64,000 bases of DNA from Fistularia commersonii (taxonomy: Eukaryota > Chordata > Actinopteri > Syngnathiformes > Fistulariidae): assembly GCA_037954325.1 (NCBI GenBank), contig JBBMNZ010000009.1, positions 8,662,001-8,726,000 on the forward strand, read 5' to 3'. Below the pieces are notes generated by a model, which made no database searches, was not told the origin of the DNA, and saw nothing but the letters and a program-made list of their open reading frames with translations. Position numbers and translations under genes: made by a program. Shown piece by piece: positions 27,259 to 41,800 of the stretch (its first letter is position 1; each line of letters opens with the position of its first letter).

Positions 27259-30200
27259 AATAAAGGTCATATCCTTTTATTTCTGTATGTATGTTTTGTG
27301 TATACCTCATCATTGAAAAACTAGATCTTAACTATTTCTTGATGCATTTGCATCTCACATGCTGTTTACATAATCATACTGTGATGCACAAGTATAGAAA
27401 AGGCTCATTTTTTTCTCGATACTTTTTTTCATACCACCTTGCCAACAAATCCTACACAATACTAATTAGCACAGTGTAGAACCAAATTATTTGAGGATGC
27501 ATGAATAAACGTGATCCGCAGGTGACCATTTATTTCTTCCCATCCGTTGTAGATTATTGATTATTTATCATTCATGAGGTAGTAGACAATTGTGATTAAA
27601 GAAGTCGTTTTTGGGCATATTGCATTGTAACTGATTTATGAAGGTTTTAAGCTCATGAAGACCCCTTGACAAACATCATATGATGTTTATAGGAGGATTG
27701 GACTGGAATCTGTTGTCTATTTCAACTGCTGGACTGAAAAAAGGACAATATAAATATATTAAATGTTACTACATTTGGGGAAAAACAACTCTGGGGAGAA
27801 CTGGGATGAGTGATGAGTTTTTTCCGCCTTCCCTTAATGCAGACTTATTTTACAATGCATCTTTATTGTCATATTGTTTCAGCGCTTACATTCTGAAATA
27901 TTTATCTTCATATTTTAGAAGATAAAATTCTTGTCACTTTGATACTTATACTCCTTCACTGTTTAAGCCCATATATATTTTTTAAGTTGAGAAAAGGTCA
28001 AGTTTCTTTCCATGCCTGAATACATTTGTTTCAAATGTTACACTGACATTAAAAACAAACTCCATTGAAATATTGAAATGCAGCAGCAGCCTGAGATCAG
28101 GGAGCACAGACTGCAGATGCTCGCTGTGGTGTTTTTACTGTATATCATGATTGATTGCTGACAATTTCGAACAGAAAGCAAACATAGAAAATGGAAAACA
28201 GTAATGAAAGTTAGATATGGGCGGACTTGATGCCATATTCAGAAACAACTCTTCTCCGGCATTTTTAATCATCACACCTTCCTTCGTCCAAACACTTAGC
28301 CATCTGGAGGTGTTTTAGATTGGCTGAGAGGGAGTTTTGATCAGTTTTTAATTGCTCACCATAAAAAGCTGAATGGGGCATTTCTGGAATCTCGGTGAAA
28401 CGATTAGTGAGATCAAAGTAGACACTAATGGACATGACACCCAGTGAACCCAGTGAGCACAGCCTCTGGTCAACACCTACTCAACTCACACGAATATCCA
28501 CAAGTATGTATGTTTGCATGTGTGATTGAGCACACTTACCTCTCCAATCTGAACATGTGTTTCATCAACTGACTGTGAGTAGGAGTGAATGATCTCCTTC
28601 ATATGGAGGATATGGTTTTCTTCAATGTCTTGAAATTTCTGAAAGACACAGTAAGTGGCAATGAGGGCAAAGCAACATGCTGCAACACCCCTCCAGAAAA
28701 CAAACAAACAAATTGAATGCAGGTTTACATGCATCGTAGAGATGTTCCAGTCTTTCCTAGTCAATAATTTTCAAATTATAACCATGTTTGTAATAAATTC
28801 TCTTTTTTTAGAACATGTTAATTTTGAGTAAATTGTTTTTTCAAAAACGCTAGGGTAAATTCAATTATTTTATTGGGTAACTTTTTGCCTATTCTTAGGA
28901 TAATACTGTGTACCCAGGCAGAAGAATCTGCAGAAGTCATTTCTATTTCAACTTGCCTAGCTGATATTGAACTCAGTCTGATTTCTGATGCCTCACTCCT
29001 ACTGACCCGATCATGTTTGGTAATCATCAAACAGGTCTGTCTAGTACATGGAATAGCCAAGAGCTCCTCAGGAACAAAATCGCCAAGGTATTCCCGGAGG
29101 CATTTGGTAAACACAAAATGGCTGCTGCCGAGAAAAGTGAATTCAATGACCTGGTTCCTGTTAAATAAACCATGACAGTTTATTTACTTTAAAAGATGAA
29201 CAAAAACACATTAAAGCTTTCACTGAGAAGAAATGTGTTTGCAGGATGTCCAATGTCATTTGGTAGCAGCATGTTGTCTGTTTATATTTTTCCAACTTTC
29301 AGTGACAGAGCACACATTCCGTTGCTGTGATTGGTTAAAGGCAACTGTGTTCTGTGGCTGCTTCTCACACCCAATGGAAATATCCAATCAACTGTGGGAG
29401 TCGGGTCTGTTGATGTAGGCCGGCATTGCTTTCTTATTTTTGTGCTGTTGTTTTTTTTTCATAACTGATCAAATAAGTTTACACACATTTCCAGTTTTAC
29501 ATTTACTTTTAGATTTACATCTAAACTAGTTTGTTGGCAATTTTTTTATCTCTTTCTGTCGATTTCCTGTTTATTTTCAGGTAAGCATGAAAAAAAAAAA
29601 AACTTTTTCAGTTGTTAGATAATATTTTCAGGATACAAATTGGAGGGTACTATATAAAACTTTAAAAATAGGATTCAATAAATTTTCCCAGGACAACATG
29701 AGACTTTCAAAAGTATTGCTTCTCTCTTTTTCCACCTGTTTTCAATGACCTGAGAACTGGTCAACTCGTTTTCGGGTTTTCAATAATGCGTGAGATCCCT
29801 GTCATTGTGTCAGTTTTCAGGCATGATAACAGAAATATGTGAAACAGCCACAGGAAGTGCACATTCTTATTCTGTTACTGCCACTTTCCATGAATCTGGG
29901 TGGTCTATGGTCTGCTCACACAAACACAGATAAAGATCCCTTCAAAAGAAGACTGTTCATGTGATACATCCCATAGATCACTGGGGAAAAAACAACTTTA
30001 AGTGCAACTAATTGCATCTATTTAAATCTGACTTAACTTTAGAGGTAAACCACAGAGAATGAGTATAATACTCATAAACTGGAAAATCACAGTAGGGATT
30101 TAGAAGAGGATGAGCCTCTCTAACCACAAACACAGAAAAAAAGCCACTCGCTCCTGCATCAATACAAAGACGCACGCACTATTATGTACTTTAGTCAGAC

Positions 30201-32840
30201 ACTGCAATAACAACTAGGATACGCTCCAAAACACAGACACACCCACCCACCCACAGACACACTCTGACAAAGAGAACACACATGTAGGAGCCCAACTGAT
30301 GTCAGAGAGCACATGTGTTCACTGTTTATAACTCATGTCCACATGTGCTCCGTTTGAGATGAGCTGTAGACAGCGTTTTTCTGGAGGAAGTGAAGCTGCA
30401 ACGGTGCATTCTCTAGGGGGAAAACAAAAACGTCGACCTAACTGGAACCAGTTTGGGTGGCGGAGCTGCTGCGGTGCAGGAGGATATGGAGCCCAAATTC
30501 TGCTGATCTGATTTTAATTTGGAGTTTATCTAATCAGGCCTTCAGATGGATCCAATCACGGCTTTCCACAATGATTCCGTTACAGAGGAAAAAACACAGT
30601 CTGGAGATAATACAGGACATGAAATGAAACGAGGAACACACACACAGGCCTGACAGATTACACATTTAACTCTTTGGGGTCTAAGCCACTTTTTTCAATA
30701 TCCAGAGATCTCCTACCATTCAAACTTGGGAAATCTGCAGTGTAATGGCATATGACTGAATAAATATAGTGGTTATGGATTCAACCGTAAACATAGTTAT
30801 GTGTGCTTTCATCAAATCCCTGTAGCAATTCTATGCCTATTATACCATAATTATATATTGCACAGCAGATGAAAGGAACTATTTTTGTGACTTTATATTA
30901 CCACAAATAATAAAAATTCTGCAATAAATGAATACATTGAACATGTTCAACATTTGATTTTGTTAATTTTTGAAAGTTCATATACACCATTGCATTTAAA
31001 AGGCCTCCATCACACGCTTCTTATTAGCTTATTAGCTGAATAATGCTGGAATCAAAAGCACTCGTTGGCAAAACGGACAAAAAAAAATATTTCAATAAAT
31101 AAATTGAACTATCTACTTAAAACATCAAAAGTAAAACTTTCTAATTCCATAAGAAAGCCCCACTGGTGTTTCATTTAACAAATGTACTTATTATGTAAGC
31201 AGCCATTCAGAGGCAGAATGTGTTTTATAATGTTTATTTTTATTAACGAAAAATGCCTCAACAGATACTGTTGCCATATTAGGCCTAGTTTCAACAGGAG
31301 ACTGCAGAACATTCTGTAACCATTCGTGGCATGTCAGATGTGAAAATTAAAAATCAGATCAATGTTAAGCTCTTGCTTCGATTGGTCATCGAACTTCAAC
31401 ACTGACCTGGGGATCATTATCAGCATTCAACCAGATATAAACCTCTGAGGAGAATTGCTGGGTGTCTGTTGGCAGTATTGCTATCCAATAAGACTTCACG
31501 TGTGTGAGTGAGTCCCGAGTGTTCCAGGCAGTCAGTTCATGAATCAGCAGAGAATAAGTCTCAGTCAAGGCTGACTCACAAAAGAAAAAACTAGCTTGAG
31601 CTGCTTTGGAGGGGTCTCTAAAAGCAAATGTTAACAATGACATCAGGACATGCAGCCGATTCTGTATTCATTGACAGCAGAAAACCTGCATCCTCATAGG
31701 GCTGCACTTTTTCATGATGAACACCAATATTTAAAAAAAAAAAAGGGCCTTAAATTGAGGAGACTCAGATTATAAGCTGCAGTGAGAAGGTCTTGTGCTT
31801 CCGTCTATTTGCAAAGGAACCATCATTTTGAAAGTGTTGCTACCACCAGCCTTAGTATTTGTTAAACTGGCTTCTGGCCTTTGGGCACTTGGCTATTTTT
31901 GCTCCACAGTCTTGAATGGCTGCCGGGCAGGAAGGAACAGAGGGGTGTTTTAGTGTACACTACTTAAACATATGACTTATTCAATCTAATCAAAATCAAA
32001 ATTCTATCGTACTGAATATTCAATACAATTGTTGTTTACCACTAATAATAAGCGTCAAAAGAAAATATCTTTCTTATTCTTAAAGACATGTAATATTCTG
32101 AACCTTAAGTCAGGATTCAATATTATAACTCATAAATCAGTCTGAAGCAATATAAAAGTCAACTAATTGAACTGAATAGTTGCTATTTTAGCCTCCCAAC
32201 TTAGGGAACTTATGATACTTCATCGCGCCCGTCCATCACTACCCCACTAAACAACATGACACACAAAAGAAATATACTGTAAACAAATTTATTTACATGT
32301 CTACCTCTTTTTTCGTATTAGCATTTGAAACTCTTGACATGGTGAAATGCAAATTAGTGTTAAAATAGTGTTAAATGACAGAAATATCAAAGCATTACAA
32401 CATTAAAGATTAACTTCCATTAACTTCCTGCCTAGTTTGGGTTAGCATTAGAAGTTAGGCTTGCTATCTTTACAGTTAAATTCAACCATAAAACACTTGG
32501 ATAAGACTGTTTATTTCACACATGAATCAACTTGACAATCCCTTATCAACTAGGCAGAATGTACATTACATGTATACTATTTCACACTGTATTCTATGAA
32601 TATTTGAAACCGTAAGGCAATAGCAAGAATCTGGCTGTAGCTGCATATTTATTATTTTTATTTTTATTTTTATTTTTAAAACAGGACCATGTACCCTAAC
32701 CTCTGCATTTCCTGTTGGACCTGGTACAATAGCAACACCTAGTGTTACAAAATGTTATCCAAAGACTTGTCGACCATGACATTGCAAAGGTTTATGTTGA
32801 AGCACGAAATTGCACACGCACACAACCACACACACACACA

Positions 32841-32872
<32 letters not shown>

Positions 32873-35800
32873 CATGATGTGATTTAATTTTTTTTTCTAG
32901 CACACAGTTATGCTGTGGATCAGGACTAAATAAAGTCTCATATCACGTTACCTGTGCAGTTTCTGCCATCTTCTGTTCAAATTCAGACTTCGCGGTGGCA
33001 TATTTCTCTACAAATGACTTGTAGGTTTCTGTGGCTTTTTTGGCTTTCACTCCGGCCTGCAAAGTATTAACAGACAGATCAATGGCTATCATCAGTTTAG
33101 ACTCTGCAGACAATGGCTCTCTGTTTTCATCTAAACCCACCTTAACATCTGATGGCAAGTAGCTGTTAAGGTTCAAGTATCTCTAAAGAGTGGAGTGTCA
33201 AAGCACTTCATCACACAATATTATGATTTTGTGATTCTGTGGGTGTGTGTGCAAGCAAGTGACCTCCCACCTTGTCCACATCTCTCTGGGTGGCCCCTTC
33301 TTTGCGTAGGCGCTCTTGCTCCACAGTTTTGGCATTGTAGATCTCCTTTGACTTCTGCAGCGCCTGAGAGATGGTCTGGATACTCTGGACAGCCTCCAGG
33401 GTGGACGCCACCTCCTCTTTTGTCTAAGAACACATGTGTCTTTTAAAGTCGCAATATGACGACATGCAACATGTGCCAGTTCTCATTGGGGTTGGTGAAT
33501 ATCCAAAAAGAGGATTCAAATTTTATTCTGATTTTTTTTTAAACGACAATACTGCAACATCTGCTTAGGAATAAATTAAACAAAGCAGACAAACATATAG
33601 TAGATATGATGCGGAACATTATAACTCCATAAAGCTTCATAATGGAGATGAGGGCTGTATTAAAATAAATTAAAAAACAAACAAACATCTGAAACACCTT
33701 AATTGATCTGACAATTTTCATTTTTCAGTAGTAATAACCAAAACAAATTATTCATATAATTGGCTTATTTCTTGTAACTTTTTATGTGCTTGTTCATTGG
33801 CAAGTTAATTCTTGTTTTTGAGTAAATTCACGTGATTCTAAGGTCAACTATGTGAGTGTTACAAATAGTACTTCTGGATCTTAACAGTGAAACAGTCCAT
33901 CATACACCTACAACATGGTATCACATTTGGTGTTCACTACTTTTTTTAGTGTCTCTGGGGAGGTTCCCTTTATTATTTCACCCAAAATAATATTCACTTT
34001 TCCATTAGCTATTAGCCTTTTTTTGCAGGTTAAGGATTACTTTTTCTGCTTGAACACAGATCTTCTTGCTCCAGTAAACCCCAGCAGCAGTTCATGTGTC
34101 AGCTTTCTGCATATGACACAAAACTGTTGCACAATACAGCAGAAAATAAAGTTATGAAGTGACTACATTTGCCCAGGACATACTGCACTGTTTGCACTTA
34201 TTTAATGATAAGTAGCGACTTGCAGTTAGTGTGCTGGTAAATGCCGGTTGTCATTATAAGTCATGTTTCTATCCTAATACATTGTAATTTTTTAGACAAT
34301 TTTCAGGGTATGACCAAGATAAAATATGAACATATGTGTCTTTCCATCCCCTGCTATTATGTGGACAGCGAGAGATTATATGTCGGAACAAGCGCCGAGT
34401 CCCCATCTTCCCCTCCATCTTAGCGAGCCAGAATCTTCGTTCGGTCCTTCTGTACCTTTGCTTGAACGTGAATTAGCAGCAATTTAATTTCAGTTGAACA
34501 GCAGAGTATTAGTTTCTTACTGCAAGCAAATCTAAAAATTACGCAAGCGCACCAAATGTTAAGGAAATGGACCAAGAAACCGTGATCTGTTCCTTGACAA
34601 GAGAGGAGAATTGCTCTCTGACAGCTGCCTTCCGCTTCTTAGAATAGCTTTGTGAATGGTAGCCATCAAATATCATTGCGTCTACATTTGAACAAAACCA
34701 AAATTAATACAAAGTCATAATGATTACAACTTTGAGGAAATTATTAATTCATTGCCGAGACAGCTTATAATGCACTCCAGGCCGCAGGAGCCAATCTCAG
34801 CAGTGCGAGAGTTCGAGAGTTGATAATCAGGTCTCAGCATACAGCCACATATAAAGACATCTATTGACTCATTCACACGTCTGGAAATTTAGGGTCTACA
34901 ATTAACCTCCAGCAGATTTTCAGATGCTGGGATGAATTTTATACATAAATGTATATGAAAGCTAAATTAGTTAAATTCTACCATCAACTATTTTGAAAAT
35001 TGTAAATTTGTGAAATGCTAAAAGTACACTTCATAGTGATATTTCTACAAATTTCTGATTAGCACTTGGATTGTAAATTCACAAATTAAAAAATTAACAT
35101 AAAAGCGGGCAATGAAAACTAATCCTCTGCTTTGCTAAACTCTTCAACATTGGTAAAGCTGCAGATGACATCTCCAGGTCTGATAAGGAACCAGAGGCAG
35201 ACGGGAAATTGGAGAGCAGGTCACTGACGCAATGAAACTGTGACAGGCTTTTGTTATGCTGAAAGCACAAAAACAAGTCCAAGTTCCCATTTTACAGAGC
35301 GGCCTGTGGTTTCATGCATGAGACACTATTTGATGAGAACAGATAGAGCAGTGAGGTGTTTAAAAAATATGTGTGCTCCATTTCTTCAAGTATAAAATGA
35401 AGCCTTTCTTCTTGTGGAGGGTTAGTGCGGTCAACATCCCCTCTGGGGATGGTAACTATAGTGAGAAACATCAATACCAGAGAAAAGATGTGAGAATGGA
35501 TTTTAACTTAACTAGATGCATGTGTGCACATGAATTTGGGATGGGTGTCATGACTACAATCTTTTTGTACTGGGATATATCTATTTTAGAAAATCGAAAA
35601 AATTAACAAAAGCTGGATTCCCAAGTTTGCTTTAATTTTTTTTCTTTTAGATTATTTATTGATCACACAGCCCCTCTGTTGAACACTGTCAGTTGATACC
35701 TGACCTGTTGAGAGGTTAGGGACAGTTTTCCTTGCTTCCCCTTACCTTTTTGTGTGCTTTGGCCTGCTCCTCCACATACTTCTGAACTTCTTTGATAAGT

Positions 35801-38800
35801 TCCTGCAGTTTCCTCACAAGCTCCATGTGACAGCTAGCCAGCTTCTCTGTTGAGCTTTTGAAAACATCCCACACTGGGGCAAAAGTCCTAAAAAAAATTG
35901 AGAATGGTAATCATATCCAGTTATCACATCTACCAAGGAGATAGCACTGTTACAGACACTGTTTGATATTTTGCATGCGTTTTTAATGAGTTTTGGCACA
36001 GGGGTATAGCATGGGCCGGCGCATAGATTAATTCAAACTAGGGGCAAAATTGAAAAATCTAGCAATTGCACAAATTACAAGGGGCAAATAATTAAGAATA
36101 AAAAAAAACTCAGGGCTGATATTATAGCACAATTAAATGTTGTCATATAAGAACTATTTTCATGATATTTAGCTGCTAAAAAGTGTTTGACATCCACCCA
36201 CATCAATTTAGAACAGTTAAAATCCTTCATCAAGCTGGTTGACATTTTACCTGTGGACAAACTAAAATGACCCCATCCTTTTGATATACAATATGGATTA
36301 TTAAAAGTTTCATATCAGCAAACATGTATATTAATATAAATAGATATCCACTAAAGACAAGCCAAAAGGCTGTCACATTTCATTTAAATCAGCACACCAG
36401 TACATCAGCCCATTAACTGATTATCTCTGTTATTGTTAAAACACAGCCTATTTTAATGATTGCACTGATTGTCTGTGGAAGATCCCATTGTTGCAGTTCT
36501 CATCTATAACATAAACACAGATATGCCAATCAAACAGTGGGTAATGATGTGCTCGTTTTCATGTAAAACATTACACATGTGCTGACCCTAGTCTCGAGGC
36601 ATTTTCTTCCAATTTTCAGGAAATATAACGTGGATCTTGGCAGATGTCTGCACAGGCTGAGTGCACTTCTGGTTCATATTGATTTTTTTTTCTCATAAAG
36701 TTGTTTATACTCACCCAAGCTGAGAAAAGTTTCCAGCTGACTTGGCAAGTTTGGTCATTGACCTGGCATACACCTCTTCAATAATACTCCTAGGATAAGG
36801 CAAACAACAACACAGACACAGATTATTTGTTAAACCAACAACTTTTATTTTGAAAGCACTGTTTGAATAATAGTATCATATCCTATTGGTGGCAAGAAAA
36901 CAGTTCTTCTTTTTAAAAAACTCCTATGATCTTGGTTAGAATTATAAATTTTTTTCCTAAGTGTTTGCAAGTGGGTTATGACTCTCATAAGGCAAGTCTC
37001 TCAACAACAGAATTTGTGCCAAAAATACCCACACAGAACTAGTAACATAAATGTTTGACCACATGCAGTATGCATGGGCAAATAAATGTGGTTTAGCTTG
37101 TGGTGAGTTCATGAACCCTGGGTTGAAGCTGACCGAGCAGTAAAGATGGGATCTGAATCTATTGTTTCTCTTTTTGCACTTATTTCTGCCACATAGTGAC
37201 AAGAATAAAAAGACAGTTAAAATAACTGCAACAGTTACAGTGCGAGCTTGAATTATGGATGTATCATTTAGTCAGCCTCACTGTGCAGTCATGTCAGGGA
37301 AACAAGGTCAGCTAGGGGCAAACAGAGCACATACCTCCCATATGCACACAAAAACACACACAGTGATGGAATAGAATTTCAGATGGCACAGTAAAATAGT
37401 CTGTTCAAATACTGCTTTGACACGATGCAAGTAAGTCACATCAAGGAAGAATCATAATATCAACTTTCAATGTTTCAGGATATTTCGGTTATGAGCACTT
37501 AATTTTTGAAATGTAAAACCTTTTTACCTTTGATCATGAAATTTACAAGATTTCTTTGACCTCATCTTGTGTATATTTGAGTCTTTAAAAACATGCCTTA
37601 GCGTAACAAAGTCTGAACCCATTATTCTTGATCTGCCCCTAGAGTTATTGGGAATTCCACTGTAGCCAGTGAACACATGGAAAACACCGCCATTGCCACT
37701 GATCAGTCAGATGAGTTTGGATTAGCGACTTATAATGAAAAGAGGAGGTTTATAGATGATATCAATGACATCATCTGGCAAACTAATATATAATTGTCAA
37801 ATGAGCAGTGATGTTTAAGCCAAACTAATACATCAGCACATGGACCTTTCACATTTATATCATACCCTTGTATATGTTGGCCAATATGAACTTCATACAT
37901 CATTGTATCATATGTGCAAGGACTGATAAAGCTGTTCTGTGTTGTAGATTCAGAGTGGGAAGAATCCAACATTACATTAATATTGTCTTTGGCTGAATGG
38001 CAGCAGTCTGTCTGTGTTATGATTTCTAATTTTAACCATCTGATTTAGATTCCTGCTAGAAGCAGACATTATAAGTGAATTATTTTCAAGTTGTTATGTT
38101 AACTAACCATGAAACAAACATTGGAATATCAACCTGTAAAGATGGTATTCTGCATGTGCACAATTCGACTTTGACATACACTTGATTTTCTTTTGAAAAA
38201 TAAAAGGTAGTTGTTTTCTTACATTAATGAAAATGACAACTACAGGTGCATCATGCTTAAAATGTTGCTAAACATGCTCCACAAAAGTAAAATAATAAAA
38301 AAATAAAATAACATAAAACCCACAAGTAAATACATTTGTATTTGGCAAATACAGTCATAGCTTTCGAATCCTTGGAAAGTGTTACTCTTGGTCTGACTGA
38401 ACAGCAGCACAGAGTTATCTTGCCCACCAGAGGGCGCTACAAGTCAGTTTTTCCACGAAGGCAAAGCAGTGAAGTCATCTTTCACAGCTTGTAAAACTGC
38501 CCAGAAGCCTTACAGAATAATGAACCGCTTAAGCAACTTGAAAAAAAGATATATAGACCAACTCCCTTCCCCTGTGTGGAAATATTACCACTACTTTCTA
38601 AATGATTAATTCAGTGATAGTATCACTAAACACACGCACTCTTGCAAATGGCAAGCTAATATTTAAACACTGTAAATAGTGAAAGGAATATTTATTACAA
38701 CATCAATTATTCAGGAAGCAGAGGTAATCATTAGAGTAGATGCACCAAGAATCACTCAGCAATACAATAACACATTTTTTGGTAACTATATATTTCATAA

Positions 38801-41800
38801 CAACGTTTTCCTGCCCTCAGATAATTCAGGTAGCTATGGTTTAATACTATTAAAACAGCTAAAGAGGGGCAAAGATGTTTCATTATCTGTATTTGTGGGA
38901 AAACTCCAAAGTAAAATAACTTCTGACAGGTAACCCTCCAACCCTAAGTCAAGACCAACGGCATAACTGAGTGCATTCTTCAAGGTAGACAAAGGAATGC
39001 ACTGCTGAGCTCCAACAGTAGACCATAAAACATTTGGGAGGTAATAAATACAAAACTGTAGCACAGAAGATAATGATTAAGGAACAATAAAGAGATTTAC
39101 AAATGAACCATTGTGGTGTTTTTATAAACTCCACAGCAAGAATGTGTGAGGCATGATGATGCAAGGCGGCAATCCCACGATTAATTAAGTTCAACAGACA
39201 AATATTGATAATGAACTACAGCCTTCATTCCCTCCTATGTATGTAAGAGACTGCAAGCCATGTCTTTGTTCCTCAAATGTGTACTTCCTCATCTATAAAA
39301 TTGAAAAAAAATAGTTCTCACTAAATAGTTCTCAACCAGACTACTTTTGTTGAGGTATGCACTTATTTCATGTCACAGTTTAACTAGTTCATGAAAACTT
39401 GACCACTAGCACGACCTGAAAAAAAGCACAAGTGAATATCCTAGGCGTTGGGAGTGATTTCAGCAGAAGTCCTGTTTAAAGGAAATGTTTAAAACCCCAA
39501 GACAGGTCAGACAACTACTGAGGCACACTGTTAACAGGTTAGTGAGTGTGGCGTGTGACTCATTAACCATGTGTGTGTGTCTTACCTTTCTCTTATAAAG
39601 TCTGTCAGCTCCTTGGAGGAAATCTGGCCATGCTTCATGTTGTGATACAGCACATCAAAGCCATTATTCTTTTCACCCTGCATTTCAGACAAAAACAAAA
39701 TAAAGACTGATCAGCAAATAAGCGTCTTTTCTGACAGATAAACAAAAACACATCAGCTGCTGATCATCAGTTACCGCCAACGTCTTTTTAACAAGCAGTG
39801 TGCTCATTGTCTGGATCGCTTCCAACTGCAAATGATATAGCCTCTGGTCAACCATAGTAATCCTGGCCATATTTAAGCGCTGCAAAGGTAATATATTCAG
39901 CTTTGAGTAAGGAACGTCTGAAACAGACTGATGAGTGCCACTATGTATAGCCGTAACCATGCCAATAGTCAGTGGTGTCTCGTTCCGCTTCTGGTTTAAA
40001 AAAAGACAAACATACCTCTGAATTATTAAATGAAAGTGAGACCTTGGATTGTATTTCTACATCTGCCAGATATAACTGGATATTTACAGTATACACGCAG
40101 CAATAGTTGGACAGGAAGAAGAAATGAGGTGAACCTTGGCAGAGGGATATGGACAACGACAAACTGGATCAGAGACCGGTTTAGTATGTATCATTGTCTT
40201 CTCAAATAAAGAAAATCAGGCAAAACATTGTGAAGAGTAGTTTTGTTTATTAGTTTTCAATTCCTTACTATTTAAGTAAAATCTTGATATTTTATGGTAT
40301 GTCCTTTTGATTTTTATTTGGTTATTAACTCTTGCTGTTAATGTTACCTGTCACTTTACGCTTTCTTGTTTCTTGTGATTTTCAAGGCCTTTTAAAGTGG
40401 AATAAATTAGCAAAGAATTATCAAAAATCATAAACCCTTGCACTTAAATAAATTTAAGTTGAATTAGATAATGAATTAGATAATTAGATAAATTGAATTA
40501 GAAAATATTTATATATTTATATAAAATGTTGTGGCTAAGAGGGCTGGTGATTGTTAAACACTCATTATATTCTTCATTAAAGAACTGTAGAATTGTACAT
40601 CTGCATGACAGAATTGCATTGATGAATTTCAATTACTACCTACATAATTAGTGCAAACTGAATATTAATTAGTCACAGTTGGCTCTTCTTTCTTAAATGT
40701 CGTCTTAACAACCTTGTGGCATATTGCAACACAAAAGCGAAAGGCAAAACATCTGAAATACAGCAGGATAAGACAAGAGAAAATACATGAAATGATGTTC
40801 CCTTTCTTTGTAGAGTTTGCATGTTCTCCCCGTGTCTGCGTGGGTTTCCTCCAGTTTCCTCCCACAGCGTAGAAACAGTCCAAAAGCATGCTGCAGGTTA
40901 ATTGAAAAAATTGGGAAAATTGCCCTGAATGAGTGAGTAAATGAATGGTTGCCTATCTATGTATGTAGCCCTGCGATTGACTGGGATAGGCTCTAGCATC
41001 CCCTGCGACCCTCAGTTCAGAATATGCGGCAGACTATGGATGGATGTTTCCTGCCTGTTAATGCAAGTGAGTCAAAAAAACTAATTTTGGACTGGGGCAT
41101 TTTCACCATATGCAAACCAAAATACTAGTTTCTTTGCCAATCAACTTGTCAATAATTCTTTTGATGACCTCATTTGGCCTGCAGTGAGAAATCTCTGTGA
41201 CCAATTAATCTCCAGGTTGATGTCTTGAGAAATCGTGTCCTATCTGATTTCAAATGCCAAAAGATATTAGTCTTCGCGTAATTGTTTACAGATTTTATTA
41301 ACATCTCGATTATTTTTAAGGAATTCATTGACAATGTTGTGGACTTACGTAAAAATGCCAATTAAAACTGCAGACTATGTTAATGAATTAACATAGTCTG
41401 CAGAGTTGGAGCCATAATAGGGTTTAAAGTGGATTTAATTAGTTTAGAGAAGCGCTGTACAGTTATAGCACAGTTAAGTTCTGAATGCAGCCGCTGACAA
41501 TTTACATTCATTGGTTATTTGAGTTTCTTTGTCATTTCTGAAAGCAGACGGATATGATTATTATGAGGTTCTTGCGTCCACTGCCTGTGCTCTTCAGTGA
41601 GTGAAAACTTAACAAATCTTGGTTCAAGTTAGGAAGTTCCTTTTTTTCTTCTAGACAACAAAAAGCCCATATGCAGCCACAAAGCACAACTGCCTTCCAA
41701 CAAATTAAGACAATAATGATATGGACCAAAGTATCCATATATAGCTTGGACTGAGGGCCTAAAAGCACCAGAAGATAGGGGATTATGAAAACAGGCCTTT

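Larger units (their letters stand above)
33424..39585 (-). other. fcho2 introns 2-4
   Basis: Between the coding exons this is AT-rich single-copy-looking sequence. I recognise no gene or clear transposon in it. Confidence 0.65.

Noticed and set aside
28818..29175. Overlapping 98- and 100-codon frames on opposite strands
   Set aside because: No homology, no splice-site pair in phase with fcho2; a chance pair in intron 7-6 sequence.
31386..31643. An 85-codon minus-strand frame in fcho2 intron 6
   Set aside because: It would interrupt the continuous exon 6 to exon 7 F-BAR match, and I find no acceptor/donor pair that fits the phase.
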